From Botryotinia globosa (Eukaryota > Ascomycota > Leotiomycetes > Helotiales > Sclerotiniaceae), in contig RCSZ01000015.1 of the NCBI GenBank assembly GCA_014898425.1, positions 434,001 through 498,000 on the forward strand: 64,000 bases of DNA, in the 5' to 3' direction. The translations under genes and the position numbers were made by a program. The notes beneath the pieces are model-generated. The model saw nothing but the letters and a program-made list of their open reading frames with translations, ran no database searches and had not been told where the DNA came from. This document shows positions 22,346 through 35,100 of this stretch, in pieces. The stretch's first letter is position 1. Every line of letters starts with the position of its first letter.

Positions 22346-25300
22346 ATGGCGGGCAACAATCGAATGTCAACATATTCCATGACATCTTCTGCTACAGGAG
22401 CCGCGCGACACTTTCACTCCGCGGGTCAACAATCATCCCAAGTAACAGCAACGACACTTTTAAATGCCGTTCACCATATTTACACATCTGGTCAACCATA
22501 TCGATTGGATGCTAGCAGTAGCTTGGTGGTAAACACTTGGTTATCTGCTTCACAACCTGATCGTGAAGGAAGAACCGGAGGTGTAATAGATTCAGCCTTG
22601 GCCGCACGAGCTTGGGAACATGCTAGAAGACGTGCGGAAGATGGTTGTATCGTTTTAGGGTATGAGGTCCATTGAACCTTCTTTGGATTTTAAAGCTAAC
22701 AAGATAATAGTTCTCTTCACGAGGCCGCTCCTTCCATTTTGGCTCCTTTCCTCAACACTCTCCCTCTTACCATTCCCGACTCATTATATACCGCCCTTGA
22801 AGTGTTACGACCATTTATCCATTGTGTCTCTCCTCAGAATCCGTCTACGCCTCGACAATCTGCCCTTGGTGTGACCTTAACTCTTTCACTTGCTGGAAAT
22901 CTTACCGCTGCGTCGATAGCATTATCGGAGGGTGGAATCGATACCAAAAAGGGCCTTTTAAACCTTCCATCCGAACCCGGATATCGAGCTTTCGACGTCT
23001 TCTACTACCTCCTCACATCTGCGTCGACTCCTGCCGAACGAGAATTCTTGAGCTTAAAACATGCTTCTAGTTACGCGCTTCTGGAAAAGTCTGGTACATA
23101 TGACCCTCCATCATACCTCCCCACCGCGGATGATGCAGCTGCTGCAGACGACTTCAGAGCATCATTAAAAGCTATTGGTATCAAGGGTGCCGCACACAGA
23201 GATCTCATCTCAATATTGGCAGGATTGTTGAAGCTAGGTGACACGTTGAGCTTCGTTCTTGATGGAGATGCATTGGAGGAAATTTGTGAAGATGTCGGAG
23301 GTCTGCTTGGTTTGGAGCCCGAGGTTCTCGTCAAGCAATGCTCAACACAAGAGCGAGAAACTTTGATTGGTGGTCTCTATGAAGCCCTTGTCGACTGGGT
23401 AATTTTGAAGGCCAACGAAGCCATTGCTAGTGAGATGGCCAGAATCAAGGATGGTGATTCTTCCAGCGAAGGGGGACCAGGGGCTCGAACCCCAAATACA
23501 GAAGACGACAATGGTGACACTGTTTGCATAACTGTTCTTGAGATTCCAGATCCAAATCTCGGGAAAGCGGCTGCGATGCGAGGTGTCTTTGACGATACTC
23601 AGGGTATCAATGCCGAAATGAAAGAAGATGGTGTTGATGTGGTTTCTGCTGGCTCAACTGTTATCCGAGAGATGCAAAATGCTGTATCTGAAGTGGCTCC
23701 AGATCTTGGTATCATGACTGGACCTTCTGGAAGAGATCGTGAACACGAGCTTGAGAAACGTGAGATCGTGTTGGAGAAGGTCGCCCGTGAGGGAGAGGAT
23801 GATGGTTTCCTCAAGAAGCTTCTGCTCCCGATCGAGGGTCAAGGTATCAACTTGGGCCGCAACGGTCGTATTGATCTACCTTCCGTTCTTGGTAGCAGTC
23901 GTGTCTGGTATCACTTATCTATGCATCCTACGGACGATTCACCTGCAGCTCTGGCTTCGCTTCCTTCAACAACTTCGGCTTGGTCCGCGGGTGCCATCTC
24001 ACGCCAGCTCCGCGCATGGCGCTTGCCAGAATGGGCAAATCGGCGAAACAAGAACTTGGATTTCACAGCCGATTTCGATTTCGAAGAATTCGTCCAACGA
24101 TATGCCCCCCTTGGTTGTAAGGATGGGCGTGATGGCATTGAAAGCTGGACCATGGAACGTGGTTGGAGCAATGGTGAAGTTGTCATCGGCAAAGAACGGA
24201 TATGGATCCGCGAAAGTGCTTGGTGGGAAGCTGAAACCATGCTGGACCTAAAGCCGGCCGAAGGGGAGTTCCAAAGTATGGGCGGTCCCGGAGGTATGGC
24301 AGGCATGTTAGGAGCCCACGACATGAATACAGGATACTCATCCAACCCACCAAACGGAAGCGGTTTCTTTGCTGGTCCTAATAATGACATGACGCCCCTT
24401 GGAAGTCACGATAACATCATGAATCGTCAAGGTCAAGTCAACGTAGCTCGGAGTAACCTCGGAGCTCCCACTATCGCACCATCACGGAATGTCAGTGGTG
24501 GTGACTATGGACTTGGCTTCAAGGGAGATGATATGAGGGGGCAGGTTTACTACACCGATGAGAATGGAGAAATGGTGGACGACCCCGAAGGTGGCACCGC
24601 GAAAGCTGTTGTTAATGAGAAGGCAACAAACCAGCGTCGCATCTGGGTCGCTACTACCTGGGCTTTTACGTGGTGGATTCCTTCATTTCTCCTTTCATTC
24701 GTTGGTCGGATGAAACGACCAGATGTACGCATGGCTTGGAGAGAAAAGCTAGTGTTGTGCTTCTTTATCCTATTCCTCAATTGCTTGGTTGTTTTCTGGA
24801 TTATTGAATTTGGTAAACTCCTCTGTCCAAATTCTGATAAAGCATGGAATGCGAAAGAAGTCGCCACTCATCAAGGAGGTAACGATTTTTGGGTCAGCAT
24901 TCATGGAAAAGTATACGATCTTTCCAAGTTCTGGAAGCTGCAGCATAGTGATACATTTGTCACGACAACATCCGATGTCATGCAACCCTTTGCTGGTTTG
25001 AACTTGGACAGCTACTTTCCACCGCCATTGATTGTTGCATGCCCTGGCCTTGTGAACGACTACACCTTAGTACTACAGGACAATACCACTGCTGAATATC
25101 CTGCCGGAGTCCACACATCTGGCAATCGTTCAGCATATACTACCAGTAAGCTTTATGATTGGAATTGGTACGCGGACGTGTACACACCTGCAATCAAAGA
25201 GTATTACCATGGTGATCTAGTTGTGAAGAAAAGCGCGATCAATAGTGAAGGCCAAAACGATCAACATTATTGGGTGATTCTAAAGGGCAAGATCTACGAC

Positions 25301-27796
25301 TTCACCAATTACTATTACACATTAAGTCTCTATACAAACGTGGAGAGCTATGAGTTCATCGATGATGCAATCTATCAAATGGTACTCAGAAACCCGGGTC
25401 TAGATATCACGAGTAAATGGGACGACAATTACAAAAACGCCAATTCATCTTATCAAGTGGATATCCTCAACAACTTGAATTGCATGAACAATCTGTTCTA
25501 TGCAGGTATTCCCGATTTCCGAGATTCCATTAAATGCCAGATCAACAACTACATCCTTCTTGCCTTCACAATTGTTTTGTGTAGTGTTATTGTCATCAAG
25601 TTCGTCTCTGCACTTCAGTTTGGTTCGAAGCGACGTCCAGCTCCTCAAGACAAGTTTGTCATTTGCCAAGTCCCAGCATATACCGAAGGTGAAGACTCAT
25701 TACGTAAAGCCTTGGACTCTTTGACGGCTTTACAATACGATAATAAAAGGAAGCTTATCTGTGTCGTTTGTGATGGTATGGTTGTAGGAGGTGGTAATGA
25801 TCGCCCCACACCAAAGATTGTCCTTGATATTCTTGGTGTAGATCCCAAGATCGATCCTCCCGCCTTGCCGTTCAAATCAGTCGGAGACGGCAACGAGCAA
25901 CTCAACTATGGTAAGGTATACTCAGGCTTATATGAATTTGAAGGAAACGTGGTCCCATATATTGTAGTGGTCAAGGTTGGCAAGGAATCCGAGCAATCCA
26001 AATCGAAGCCCGGTAATCGTGGAAAACGTGACACTCAAATTCTTCTTATGAGCTTCCTCAATCGCGTCCATCACAGAGCACCCATGAACCCATTGGAGTT
26101 GGAAATGTTCCATCAAATCAACAACATTATTGGTGTGGATCCAGAGCTTTACGAATATCTACTTATGATTGATGCCGATACCAGTGTAAGGGAGGACTCG
26201 CTGAATCGTCTCGTGGCTGCCTGTTCCAATGACGGTAAAATCGCTGGTATCTGTGGTGAAACCAATCTCGAAAACGAGGAACAGTCTTGGTGGACCATGA
26301 TTCAAGTTTACGAATATTTCATCTCGCATCATTTGGCAAAAGCCTTCGAATCTCTATTCGGAAGTGTCACTTGTTTACCTGGTTGGTAAGTAATTCTTTT
26401 TCTAAGCCTCTACTCATTATATGCAGCATACTAATACCTGTTCTATAGTTTCACTATGTATCGTCTACGTACCGCTGATAAAGGGAAACCATTGATCATC
26501 GCTGATGCCATCATTAACGAGTACAATGAGTGTGTTGTTGATACTTTGCACAAGAAGAATCTTCTGTCTCTTGGAGAGGATCGGTTCTTAACTACATTGA
26601 TGACCAAGCACTTTCCATATATGAAGTACAAGTTTATTCCAGATGCTTACTGCAGTACTGCCGCGCCTGAAACCTGGAGTGTTCTTCTGTCTCAGAGAAG
26701 ACGTTGGATCAATTCTACCATCCATAATCTGGCTGAGTTGGTCTGGCTTCCCGAGCTGTGTGGATTCTGTTGTTTCAGCATGAGATTCGTCGTCTTCATC
26801 GATCTCTTCGGTACAATCATTCTTCCTGCAACTACAGTCTATCTGGGATATTTGTTGTACAAAGTCGGAACGAATCAAGGTCAATTTCCCCTTATTTCGA
26901 TTTGTATGGTTGCTGGTACATACGGTTTACAAGCTTTGATATTTATTCTCAAACGTCAATGGCAGCACATTGGATGGATGATTATTTATATCCTTGCGTT
27001 CCCAATTTACTCTTTCATTCTGCCAATCTACTCATTCTGGAACCAAGACAACTTCTCGTGGGGTAACACACGTATTGTTTTGGGAGAAAAGGGATTTGCG
27101 AAGGTTGTGGCCGTGGATGGCGAAACATTTGACCCAAGAAGCATTCCCCTACAACGATGGGATGATTACGCTTTACACAACAACCTTCCAGGACGTCGCG
27201 GAGTTGCAGTTGAAAAGGCATATGATACATTCGATGATCAATACGAAATGGATGACATGAAATCCATGTATTCATCTGTCAAGCCAGCCTCCACTATTTT
27301 AACTGGTTTCCCTGGTCGCGGTCCATACATGCCTCCTCAATCTACTTACTCCGCAAATCAATACACCGACCACCCTCTCCGCAATCAATCTGCGATGTCT
27401 CTTCGCCAAGATCATTCCGCCTCGCCATATCAAGACTACCCTGGCAACAATCGTCCTTCGATGCAAATGATGTCTTCCGACAATCTTCTCGGTGGCGGTC
27501 AAGGGCGACATCAATCACGTTCGTCAGTAGGCTTCACAGGTGGTGCTCGCTCACCTTTAGCAGGAGCTGCGATCGATAGACCTGCTAGTGCATTTGATTT
27601 CCAAAGGGGTACTGCGGGTCCGGATGATTTGCAGATTGTAGAGGCTATTCAAAATTGCTTGAGGGAGGTAGATCTAGATAACGTAACGAAGAAACAGGTT
27701 AGAGCTTTGGTAGAACAGAGGTTGCAGACCGAGTTAGTCGGTGAGAGGAGGACGTTTTTGGATAGGAGTATTGATTCTGAATTAGCTGCTATGTAA
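22346..27796 (+). CDS. chsVII: Class VII chitin synthase with degenerate myosin-like domain (CsmB type)
   Basis: This is a membrane-bound GT2 chitin synthase; some schemes call this group class VI. Three exons are read: 22346-22659, 22711-26385 and 26449-27796. Donors are GTATGAG and GTAAGTAA and acceptors AATAG and TATAG; phases match and give 1778 residues. The start ATG 22346 (MAGNNRMS) is chosen over 22307 because it begins the conserved part. The N-terminal ~600 residues are motor-like but lack a P-loop: at the homologous place the protein reads VLGSLHEAAP. The DFPGF motif is also replaced, by LEIPDP. Membrane segments lie near 750-800, followed by two cytochrome-b5-like segments. The catalytic core has DAD 1259-1261, EDR 1373-1375 and QRRRW 1412-1416, with the second intron just after SVTCLPG. 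A DEK-C-like end follows a Ser/Gln-rich linker. It faces class V head to head. Confidence 0.97.
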
Positions 27797-28545
27797 ATGA
27801 AGATGGATAAGAATATCGGGGATTTCACAATGGAGAGATGGGGACTGTTTGAATAGGGATCGGAAAAGGGGGAGGGGCAGAGGAGTGCTTAGCATCTACG
27901 CGCATGTGAGCGATTCTGTCGGGGAGGGGAACATTTGAAACAAATTTCGAGTTTTTAAGGCGTATATTTTCTGCATTGGATGGTTGGATGGAAGGTGTTT
28001 TCTGGATTTGTATCACTCTTTCTTTTTTCTTGAGACGGAGAACAATTCGGAAAAGAACGTACCTGAGGGCCGATAGCTAGCGGGCTGGTATATGAAAGGG
28101 AGGGCTTAATATCAGTGTGATGAGATTAGTCAAGAGTTAAAATGAGATCCAATCTTTTGAAAATAAGAATTCAGTATTGAGAATATATATCGCTTCCTGG
28201 TCCATGGTATTATTTATTGGTCATTTGAAAGTGTGACGTTCTTTGACAAATGCATTGTTCTGGTAAGAGGAAGGCACCACTGGTTGTATGTACTGGCGGG
28301 ATACTGCGAGAACTGAACACGGGAATGTATTCATTGAAGACTGATTCATTCTCGTTGGAATTCTGATTCTGTATATGAAGCAGCGCATTTTATCTAATGC
28401 TTCAGTCTAGAAACTCTGTATACGTATCCCCTTTCCATGTCAAACTCTCTCTTTCACGTCAAAGTCTCCTTTATTCCTTCATTATTTCTACATGTCGGAA
28501 TGTCCGAGCCGATTTCAATCAGATGACGGAGAAGTAATATCTAAA
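27797..28545. other. Intergenic, no gene supported
   Basis: This is the 3' flank between two converging genes. It contains T-rich stretches and ordinary sequence, and no ORF with support. Confidence 0.45.
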
Positions 28546-29853
28546 TCATTCTTGGCCAATTCGAAAACTGAGGTTGAACCACGAAGACTTATCGGATGTA
28601 TGTTGAAATTCTGTCTCGTCCCCGTTATTTGCAGGTTTACACGAAAATATCTCCACACTGATGATTGTCGAGTCCTTGAGAGCTTCCTTATGTTGAGCCA
28701 GGAGCCAGGCTACTCCTTTCCCATCCGGGGTGCCCAATAATGCAGCACCATGACTATCACTATCCTTCATTGACACCACACATCCCGATGGCGCGAGCGA
28801 TTCTCCTCTTTTCTTTAGTACCTCTTTTATGACTTCCAATGTAGTCTGATTCGTTATATGATGTTGAACGACGTAGATTAGATTGCTCATTCTAGTGCCA
28901 TGGAATTTGCAGACCTCCGCCCATTGCAGATACGCAATATCTGACCATCTACTGAGATCAGGGATCATGGGCGATTTGATGTCTTTGGAAATCTCAACTT
29001 GGCACGGGCTCAAGAGGTTATATGCTACTATTACACCGTGCTAAAATGTTTTTGTATCAGTCGGAATACAAGCTATAGCTGGTACGCTGGTGAGCTTAGC
29101 TGTGGAAAGTTCCGCTTAGTACATCGTGAACGCTTACCGTAAAGTTCATGGCTAAATCATAATGAGGTATCATTGCCTGAAGCAAGATTTTGTCAGCTTA
29201 TCTCCTTGCAAAATGAAAGTTTATGATATTCATGTTTTGATATTGAAATCATCTGATGTTGAGATGAAAGTGGTGTTTCGGTTAGATAGGGGGAGACATC
29301 GAACGTGACAAATTCACCTCGGTATTCACGAACCAAATTGCCAATACGGAGACTGAACTTTAAGGGTGGAGATTTTTGTTGGTGATTTTAAAAACCACAA
29401 GTTCTCTAGAGATGTGATTTCACTTGGATATCACATGATTCGGCAATGCCAGGATATCAAGCACAGAGCAACTAGAACTTATGACAGCTTTAATCGACGA
29501 GAACTCACCCCGGGCTCTAAAATTTTCTTTGGTAAAATAAATTGGAATCCCTCCCATGACTCTTTATCTGTGGGGATATTCATAGCATTGAGATACACAA
29601 ATAGTGGGCGTATCATGTTCATGGCTAGATGGGTTTCTTCCGCGGCGTCCCAGTCGCTGTCCAACTGAGCTTGATATTAAGAAGTAAGCTTTGTTTTGGG
29701 TAATCTATTTTTCGTGGATTATTACACTTGACATATGCCAGTAATCTCTTTCCGGATGTTTGCGCCATCAGATAGGTTGGGGATGGAATTGAACGTTGAG
29801 ACATTGGAGATTATTACTGGATGTGTATCAAAGGTATATAGGAAATTCTTTAT
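28546..29853 (-). CDS. Orphan multi-exon gene, 5' end missing at the AT-rich boundary
   Basis: On the minus strand I can read these phase-0 exons: 29728-29853 (IKNFLYTFDT to TGICQ), 29509-29664 (LDSDWDAAEE to KKILEPG), 29138-29176 (AMIPHYDLAMNFT) and 28546-29040 (HGVIVAYNLL to FRIGQE, stop). A further exon near 29300-29374 (FSLRIGNLVREY) is likely, but its splice sites are unclear. Donors are GTGTAA, GTGAGT and GTAAGC, with intron lengths 63 and 97 where certain. The last exon contains LGTPDGKGVAWLLAQHKEAL, a Gly-rich block seen (from memory) in uncharacterised ascomycete proteins. No catalytic residue can be named. No in-frame ATG exists upstream before the inverted-repeat element at 29936. 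The gene therefore either continues across that element or is a 5'-truncated relic. Confidence 0.5.
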
Positions 29854-29935
29854 CTGAATATTAACCTTATTTCATTCCTGTGCTGAAGCTTATTCAGTCA
29901 ATTTTCGAGTTTTGGTTTGCCAGGGTATAGTAGTA

Positions 29936-30814
29936 AGTCAACCACCCTACTTTCGGGCCACCTCTCTTTTAGGCCACCCTTTTATACCAAAAATCACTTT
30001 TTTGGTTTATCAATATCTTTATCAATATTAAATATAATTTAATAAAAATTTATATTTATATAATATAAGTTATTTTAAGCTTATATTAGAAGTTTTAGGA
30101 TTTTAGGATTTTTTAAATCGATTTTTAAGGCTTTAAAATATTGATTTTCAATTTACATATAAATCACATACAAATTTAAAATTTTATAAAATCTTTAATA
30201 ACTTTTTAACAATAATTTTTAAAAGAAAATTATATATTTTTTTGAAAAATTCAAATCTAAATCTATATAGAAATTTAAAAAAAATTTCAAAAAAATGAAT
30301 AAATATAGAGATATAATATATAGTGAGTTAAGAGTAGTATAAATAATCTCTGTAATTTTAAGAGTATTTTTTTAAATTTTTATTTATAAGGAATTTTTTT
30401 TTTTTTGAGATTTTCTAGATTAAATCTTTTAAAAATTTATAATAAAAATTTATAATAAAAATTTATAATAAAAATTTATAATAAAAATTTATAATAAAAA
30501 TTTATAACAAAAATTTATAATTTATTTTTAACTTTTTTTTCTTAAAAGTTATTATAGATTTTATGAAATTTTAGATTTGTATGTAATTTATATATAATTA
30601 AAAATCGATATTTCAAAGCTTTAGAAATCAATCCAAAAAAATCCTAAAAATCTAAAAATTTCAAAATAGATTCGAAATGATTTGAATTATATAGATTTAA
30701 ATTTTTATTGAATTATATTCAATATTAATAGAGATATTAATAAATTAAAAAAGTAATTTTTGGTGTAAAAGGGTGGCCTGAAACAGGGGTGGCCTGAAAG
30801 TAGGGTGGTCGACT
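29936..30814. mobile_element. 879-bp foldback inverted-repeat element with TA target duplication
   Basis: The ends are inverted repeats: AGTCAACCACCCTACTTTC on the left, and the right end read in reverse AGTCGACCACCCTACTTTC. Two GGCCACC blocks and ACCAAAAAT follow on both arms. The complementarity continues at lower identity through about 270 bp per arm (29936-30210 against 30540-30814), so the whole unit could fold into one hairpin. Dinucleotide TA flanks it (29934-29935 and 30815-30816). This fits a non-autonomous Tc1/mariner-type element (MITE-like). No transposase frame is present. Its left end is exactly the border between ordinary and AT-rich sequence. Confidence 0.85.
30431..30517. repeat. 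13-bp AT-only tandem repeat in the foldback loop
   Basis: Six to seven copies of AAAAATTTATAAT, the last with a T-to-C difference, occupy the loop region of the 29936-30814 element. Confidence 0.85.
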
Positions 30815-30816
30815 TA

Positions 30817-32108
30817 GTCAATTTCTATCAGCCCATCGGATTTTACCCGGATTTTATTATCAACTATTCTCAATTCAATTTTTATTATTAAATCAAATAT
30901 TCAATATTTTGATTTGAAATTAAAGTGATCTTTTGGGGTGTATATATATTTCGATAATAAAAAGATTTATAATGATAGTTTAATTTAATTGTCTAGTATT
31001 AATATGCTAGCTGTTTATTACGATATAAGTTTCTAAAAAAAAATTAAAAAAATTGATATTCAATATATTTTAAGTTGTTTGTAATGTATTTTTTAATCTT
31101 TGTTTAATATATTTCGATTTGCTTTAATTTTATATAATATTAGGACATATTTCGAAAATATATAACAAAACTAGTTTTTTATAATGTTTAATATATTATT
31201 GTTTATACAAACTTTATTCTCAAACAATATTATTAATAATATATCAATAAATAAGATAGAATTATGAATTATAAGTTTTATAATAGAATAATTTCAATAG
31301 TTATTCTAAGTAATATAAAGTTTTGTATAATAAAACTTTATATTAATAAACACTTTATATTTCCATTTTTAAAATCTAGATTATTTTGAATTAAACAATA
31401 AAGTAAATATATTCGTTGAAATGATAGATAATATTTTAGTTTTTTATAATATATATTTATTTATTATAAGCTTATATAAAAACTAAATCATTAAATGTTA
31501 CTAAAAAAGCTATTTACTATTTATCTTATTGTTTTTTAATTTGATTAATATTTACATAAAAAGATAGAACTATAATATACTAATAAAATATCTAATATAA
31601 TATGAATAGGATTAAAAGTTAGTATTAAAAGTTGCTATATTGAATCTGAAATATATTTTTATATATTATTAGATATAATATTAAAAAAAATTAGAAAAAC
31701 TTAAATATATTATTAAAGAGATATATTGATATAAAGATTTCGAAAAGTTTATACAAAATGTTATAATATTTGGTTGCAATGTAAGTATTATAAAGCTTGA
31801 ATATATTGAAATATTTATTATATATTATTATTTGGCTATAGAGCTTTGTATCTATATGTTATGGGCATTAGTTGGTTTAGCGTCAGGCCGACAAGATGCT
31901 AACAAAATATTTATTCTATTTAAAAAAGTAGAGTTTTAGAATTTCATACCTCAAGCATTTTTCGGATTTCCCGCATTTTCTAATTTTAAAGATTTAGTAG
32001 AAAGTTAATGAAGCTTTGTATTATATATTAATCATTTTTAGAATTCTAGGCCTTTTATATAAAAAGATAATACCTATAAATACAATATCTTTATTTTATA
32101 AATTTGGT
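30817..32108. repeat. AT-rich degenerate sequence, probable old repeat
   Basis: No gene is present and frames are short. The part from ~31900 resembles sequence at ~38930-39100 and 40130-40330 (CGGATTTCC, GAAAGTTAATGAAGCTTTGTAT and CTTTTATATAAAAA blocks in the same order). It is therefore the left half of an older repeat that LINE copy A interrupts at 32124. Confidence 0.6.
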
Positions 32109-32124
32109 AAAAAAAACTTGTTTA

Positions 32125-35100
32125 GTAGTAGTAGTAGTAGTAGTATTTATTAACATCCATCGAGCCAGCTTAAAACCAACCTTAGGAATCTTCTAAGGGG
32201 TATAAGGATATATTAAACTATAAATTTATTTAATATTTTAGAAAACAATTTATATATATAAAGATTAAAGTTTATTTAAATAACTCCTTTTTTATTAATT
32301 GAAATAAAACTAATAATATTTTTAGAATTTTGAAGAATTAGATATAATTTTTTAGAAATAAACAAATGTAAATTATAAAAGTATATATTTATAAAATATA
32401 TAAATATTAAATAATATTCCTATTATATTTTTTAATTATTATTTAAATTAAATAAAGGAAAAGTAGGTTTTAATTAAAAAGAAAAAAAAAGGAAAAGAAA
32501 AAAAGGGAAAGGTAATCAGATGTTTTTAATAAAAGCAAATATTAATATAAAATTAAGTGATTCTGAAGAATTCGATTAATATTAGTAATTATAATATTAG
32601 AAACGAAAGGTAATTAAGGCTTTTTATTATCAATAAGGATAGGAGTAAAAGTGATTATTTAAATTATTTTCTAAATTGAATTAGCGATTTTCGATATAGT
32701 ATTAAATGCTTAGAAATCTTTTAATAATTATAGGAGTATTTCAAGTTAGTATTTTAATATTGAAACTTTTTATAATATTATACAAAATTCTTATATCCTA
32801 TATATATAATTAGAATATAATATAATGTTTTTCTTAATAGATTCAATTTTAAAGAAAGCTTAATTATATAGATAAGATTTTATTTATTATAGATATTTGA
32901 AAGAATAGATTATTGTTTCTTTTATCAGAATTACTTCGCTCAATTATAAAACTCTTTAATAATAATCTTTATCTCATTAATAATAAATATTGAAATGGAT
33001 TCTAGATTCTAAATAGGGTTATAGATTTTAAGATCAGCAAGCTTATTAGCAGCCTTATTTCCTTTAATATCTATATATCCAAAGGATTAATAAATTCTAA
33101 TATTGAAAATCTATATAGCGTTTTAATAAATATAAAAGGCCTATTAGAAAGAGTTAGATATATTATTATATAGATATCAGATTATTGAAGTACTATTAAT
33201 ATAAAGCTATAAATATTATTTATTAAATAAAAAGATTCTTAAAGTATATTTAAAGTTTATATAAATCTTAATTATTTTTAAATCAAAAATATATAAAATA
33301 TTATTAATTGAATTCGAATCAATAATAATTTGTTTTTTATTCTGATATATTATATATTTATATTTAACAAGCTTTTTTCTATTAATAATTTATTCAAAGC
33401 TATTTGAAAAAATTAAGATTTTATTAAAAAAAAAATGAAATTATTATTCCTTAAAATTAGTAACTATTATTTCCTTATTAATATTTTTTATTGAATTTAT
33501 TTAATATTTTAAAAAGAAAAATGGGGGCTGTAATATAAAACACATAATATTAGAAAAAATTATTCTTAAATATTGAATTTTGATTTTAGATTTCTATTAT
33601 TAATTAATACTTTTGCCTTTAATAATAAATAGGAATACAATTCAATAAATTATAAAATAAAAGATATCTATTAATTGAATATATATAATGAAATAAAGTT
33701 TAGCTTTATTTAATATTATATTAACAAATACAGCAACCGTGCACTTCTATTTGGTCGATCTCAAAAATACACCCAAATACACCATTTTATTACTTTTTAG
33801 AAATTAGATTATTATTCTTTTGAATAATTTTTTTTTGAATAAATTCAATAATTTAGTAATTTATATATAAATAATATTTATAATAAGATTTTCCTTTTTT
33901 TTAAAGAATTAATAGATATAATATATATTTTTAAAATTTTCTTATCAAAAAGTTCTTAAGAATTCGCTTATTTTGGCTGTAATTTTTAATATATTAGAAT
34001 TTTAAAACTTTAAATGAATATTATATAATATATAAAATTTCTAAAAATAAAATAAATAATTTTTATTAAAGAAAATATAAAAATAAATAAATTGATATAA
34101 TTATTTCAAAAATAAATATATAATTTTGTTTAAAACTAAATATATTTAAATGATGAGTTTTGGTGCAAAATGACTGTCGACCAAATAGAAGTGCCCTAGT
34201 ACTGTAGAATACTTGTATTTTTAAAAAGAATAATTATTAAAATGATTTTTTAAATTGAAAATATATTTTTAAATATTAAAGCGAATATTTGTTTCAATAG
34301 ATTGATATATTAATCTATCTAGAAAGAAATAATAAAATTATAAATAATATATTAAATATAAAGTGATTTTGTTTTATTATTAAATTATATTTTGGTTTTA
34401 TATATAAAAAAAAAGAATAATATAGATAATAATAGTTTTATATAAAATTGAAATTGAAAAACTATTAATTGTTTTTACAAGATTATAGATATAATATACT
34501 ATTGTTTAAATTTTGATAGTTTTTATAATTATATATCTTTTAAAAAAGAGTTTTTTATTAAATTAAATTTTAAATTATTTTAGAATAGATTATACTTTAT
34601 TTTTGATTATAATAATTGATATAATAATAAATTTTTTATTGATAATATAAAGAAAAATATAATCTTTTTTTTTTTAATAAAATAAATCATTTTGAATTTC
34701 TTGGAGGTAAAGGTAATTTTATTATTATTGTTTTATTCAAGGATTTTTTTTATATTATTTGTTAAAATGAAAATATTAATATTTAGAGATTGAAAGGTTT
34801 AATATAGATAAAGATTATTGATATATTCGAAATATAATTTTATATTTTATAATATAAGTTTAATTAGATATAATATATATAATATTAAAAAAAAAAAGAG
34901 CTTTATAATATTCTATATATAACTTTATAATTAAATATAATTGAGTTTTTTAAATAAACTTGAATATATCAATTAGTAAGGAAGGAATTGATTAATTTTA
35001 GAAGGGTTAGAGACTAGTCTTATTTAATTATTCTTTTCAATAATTTTTGTTTTAGGAATGTATCGAAGATACCTTAAATATCCATAATAATTATAATGAC

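Noticed and set aside
29696..29801. Alternative start MSQRSIPSPTYLMA for the orphan gene near the boundary
   Set aside because: It needs a poor GTCAAG donor. The other frame gives a 42-codon exon with a phase-0 GTGTAA donor and a 63-bp intron.
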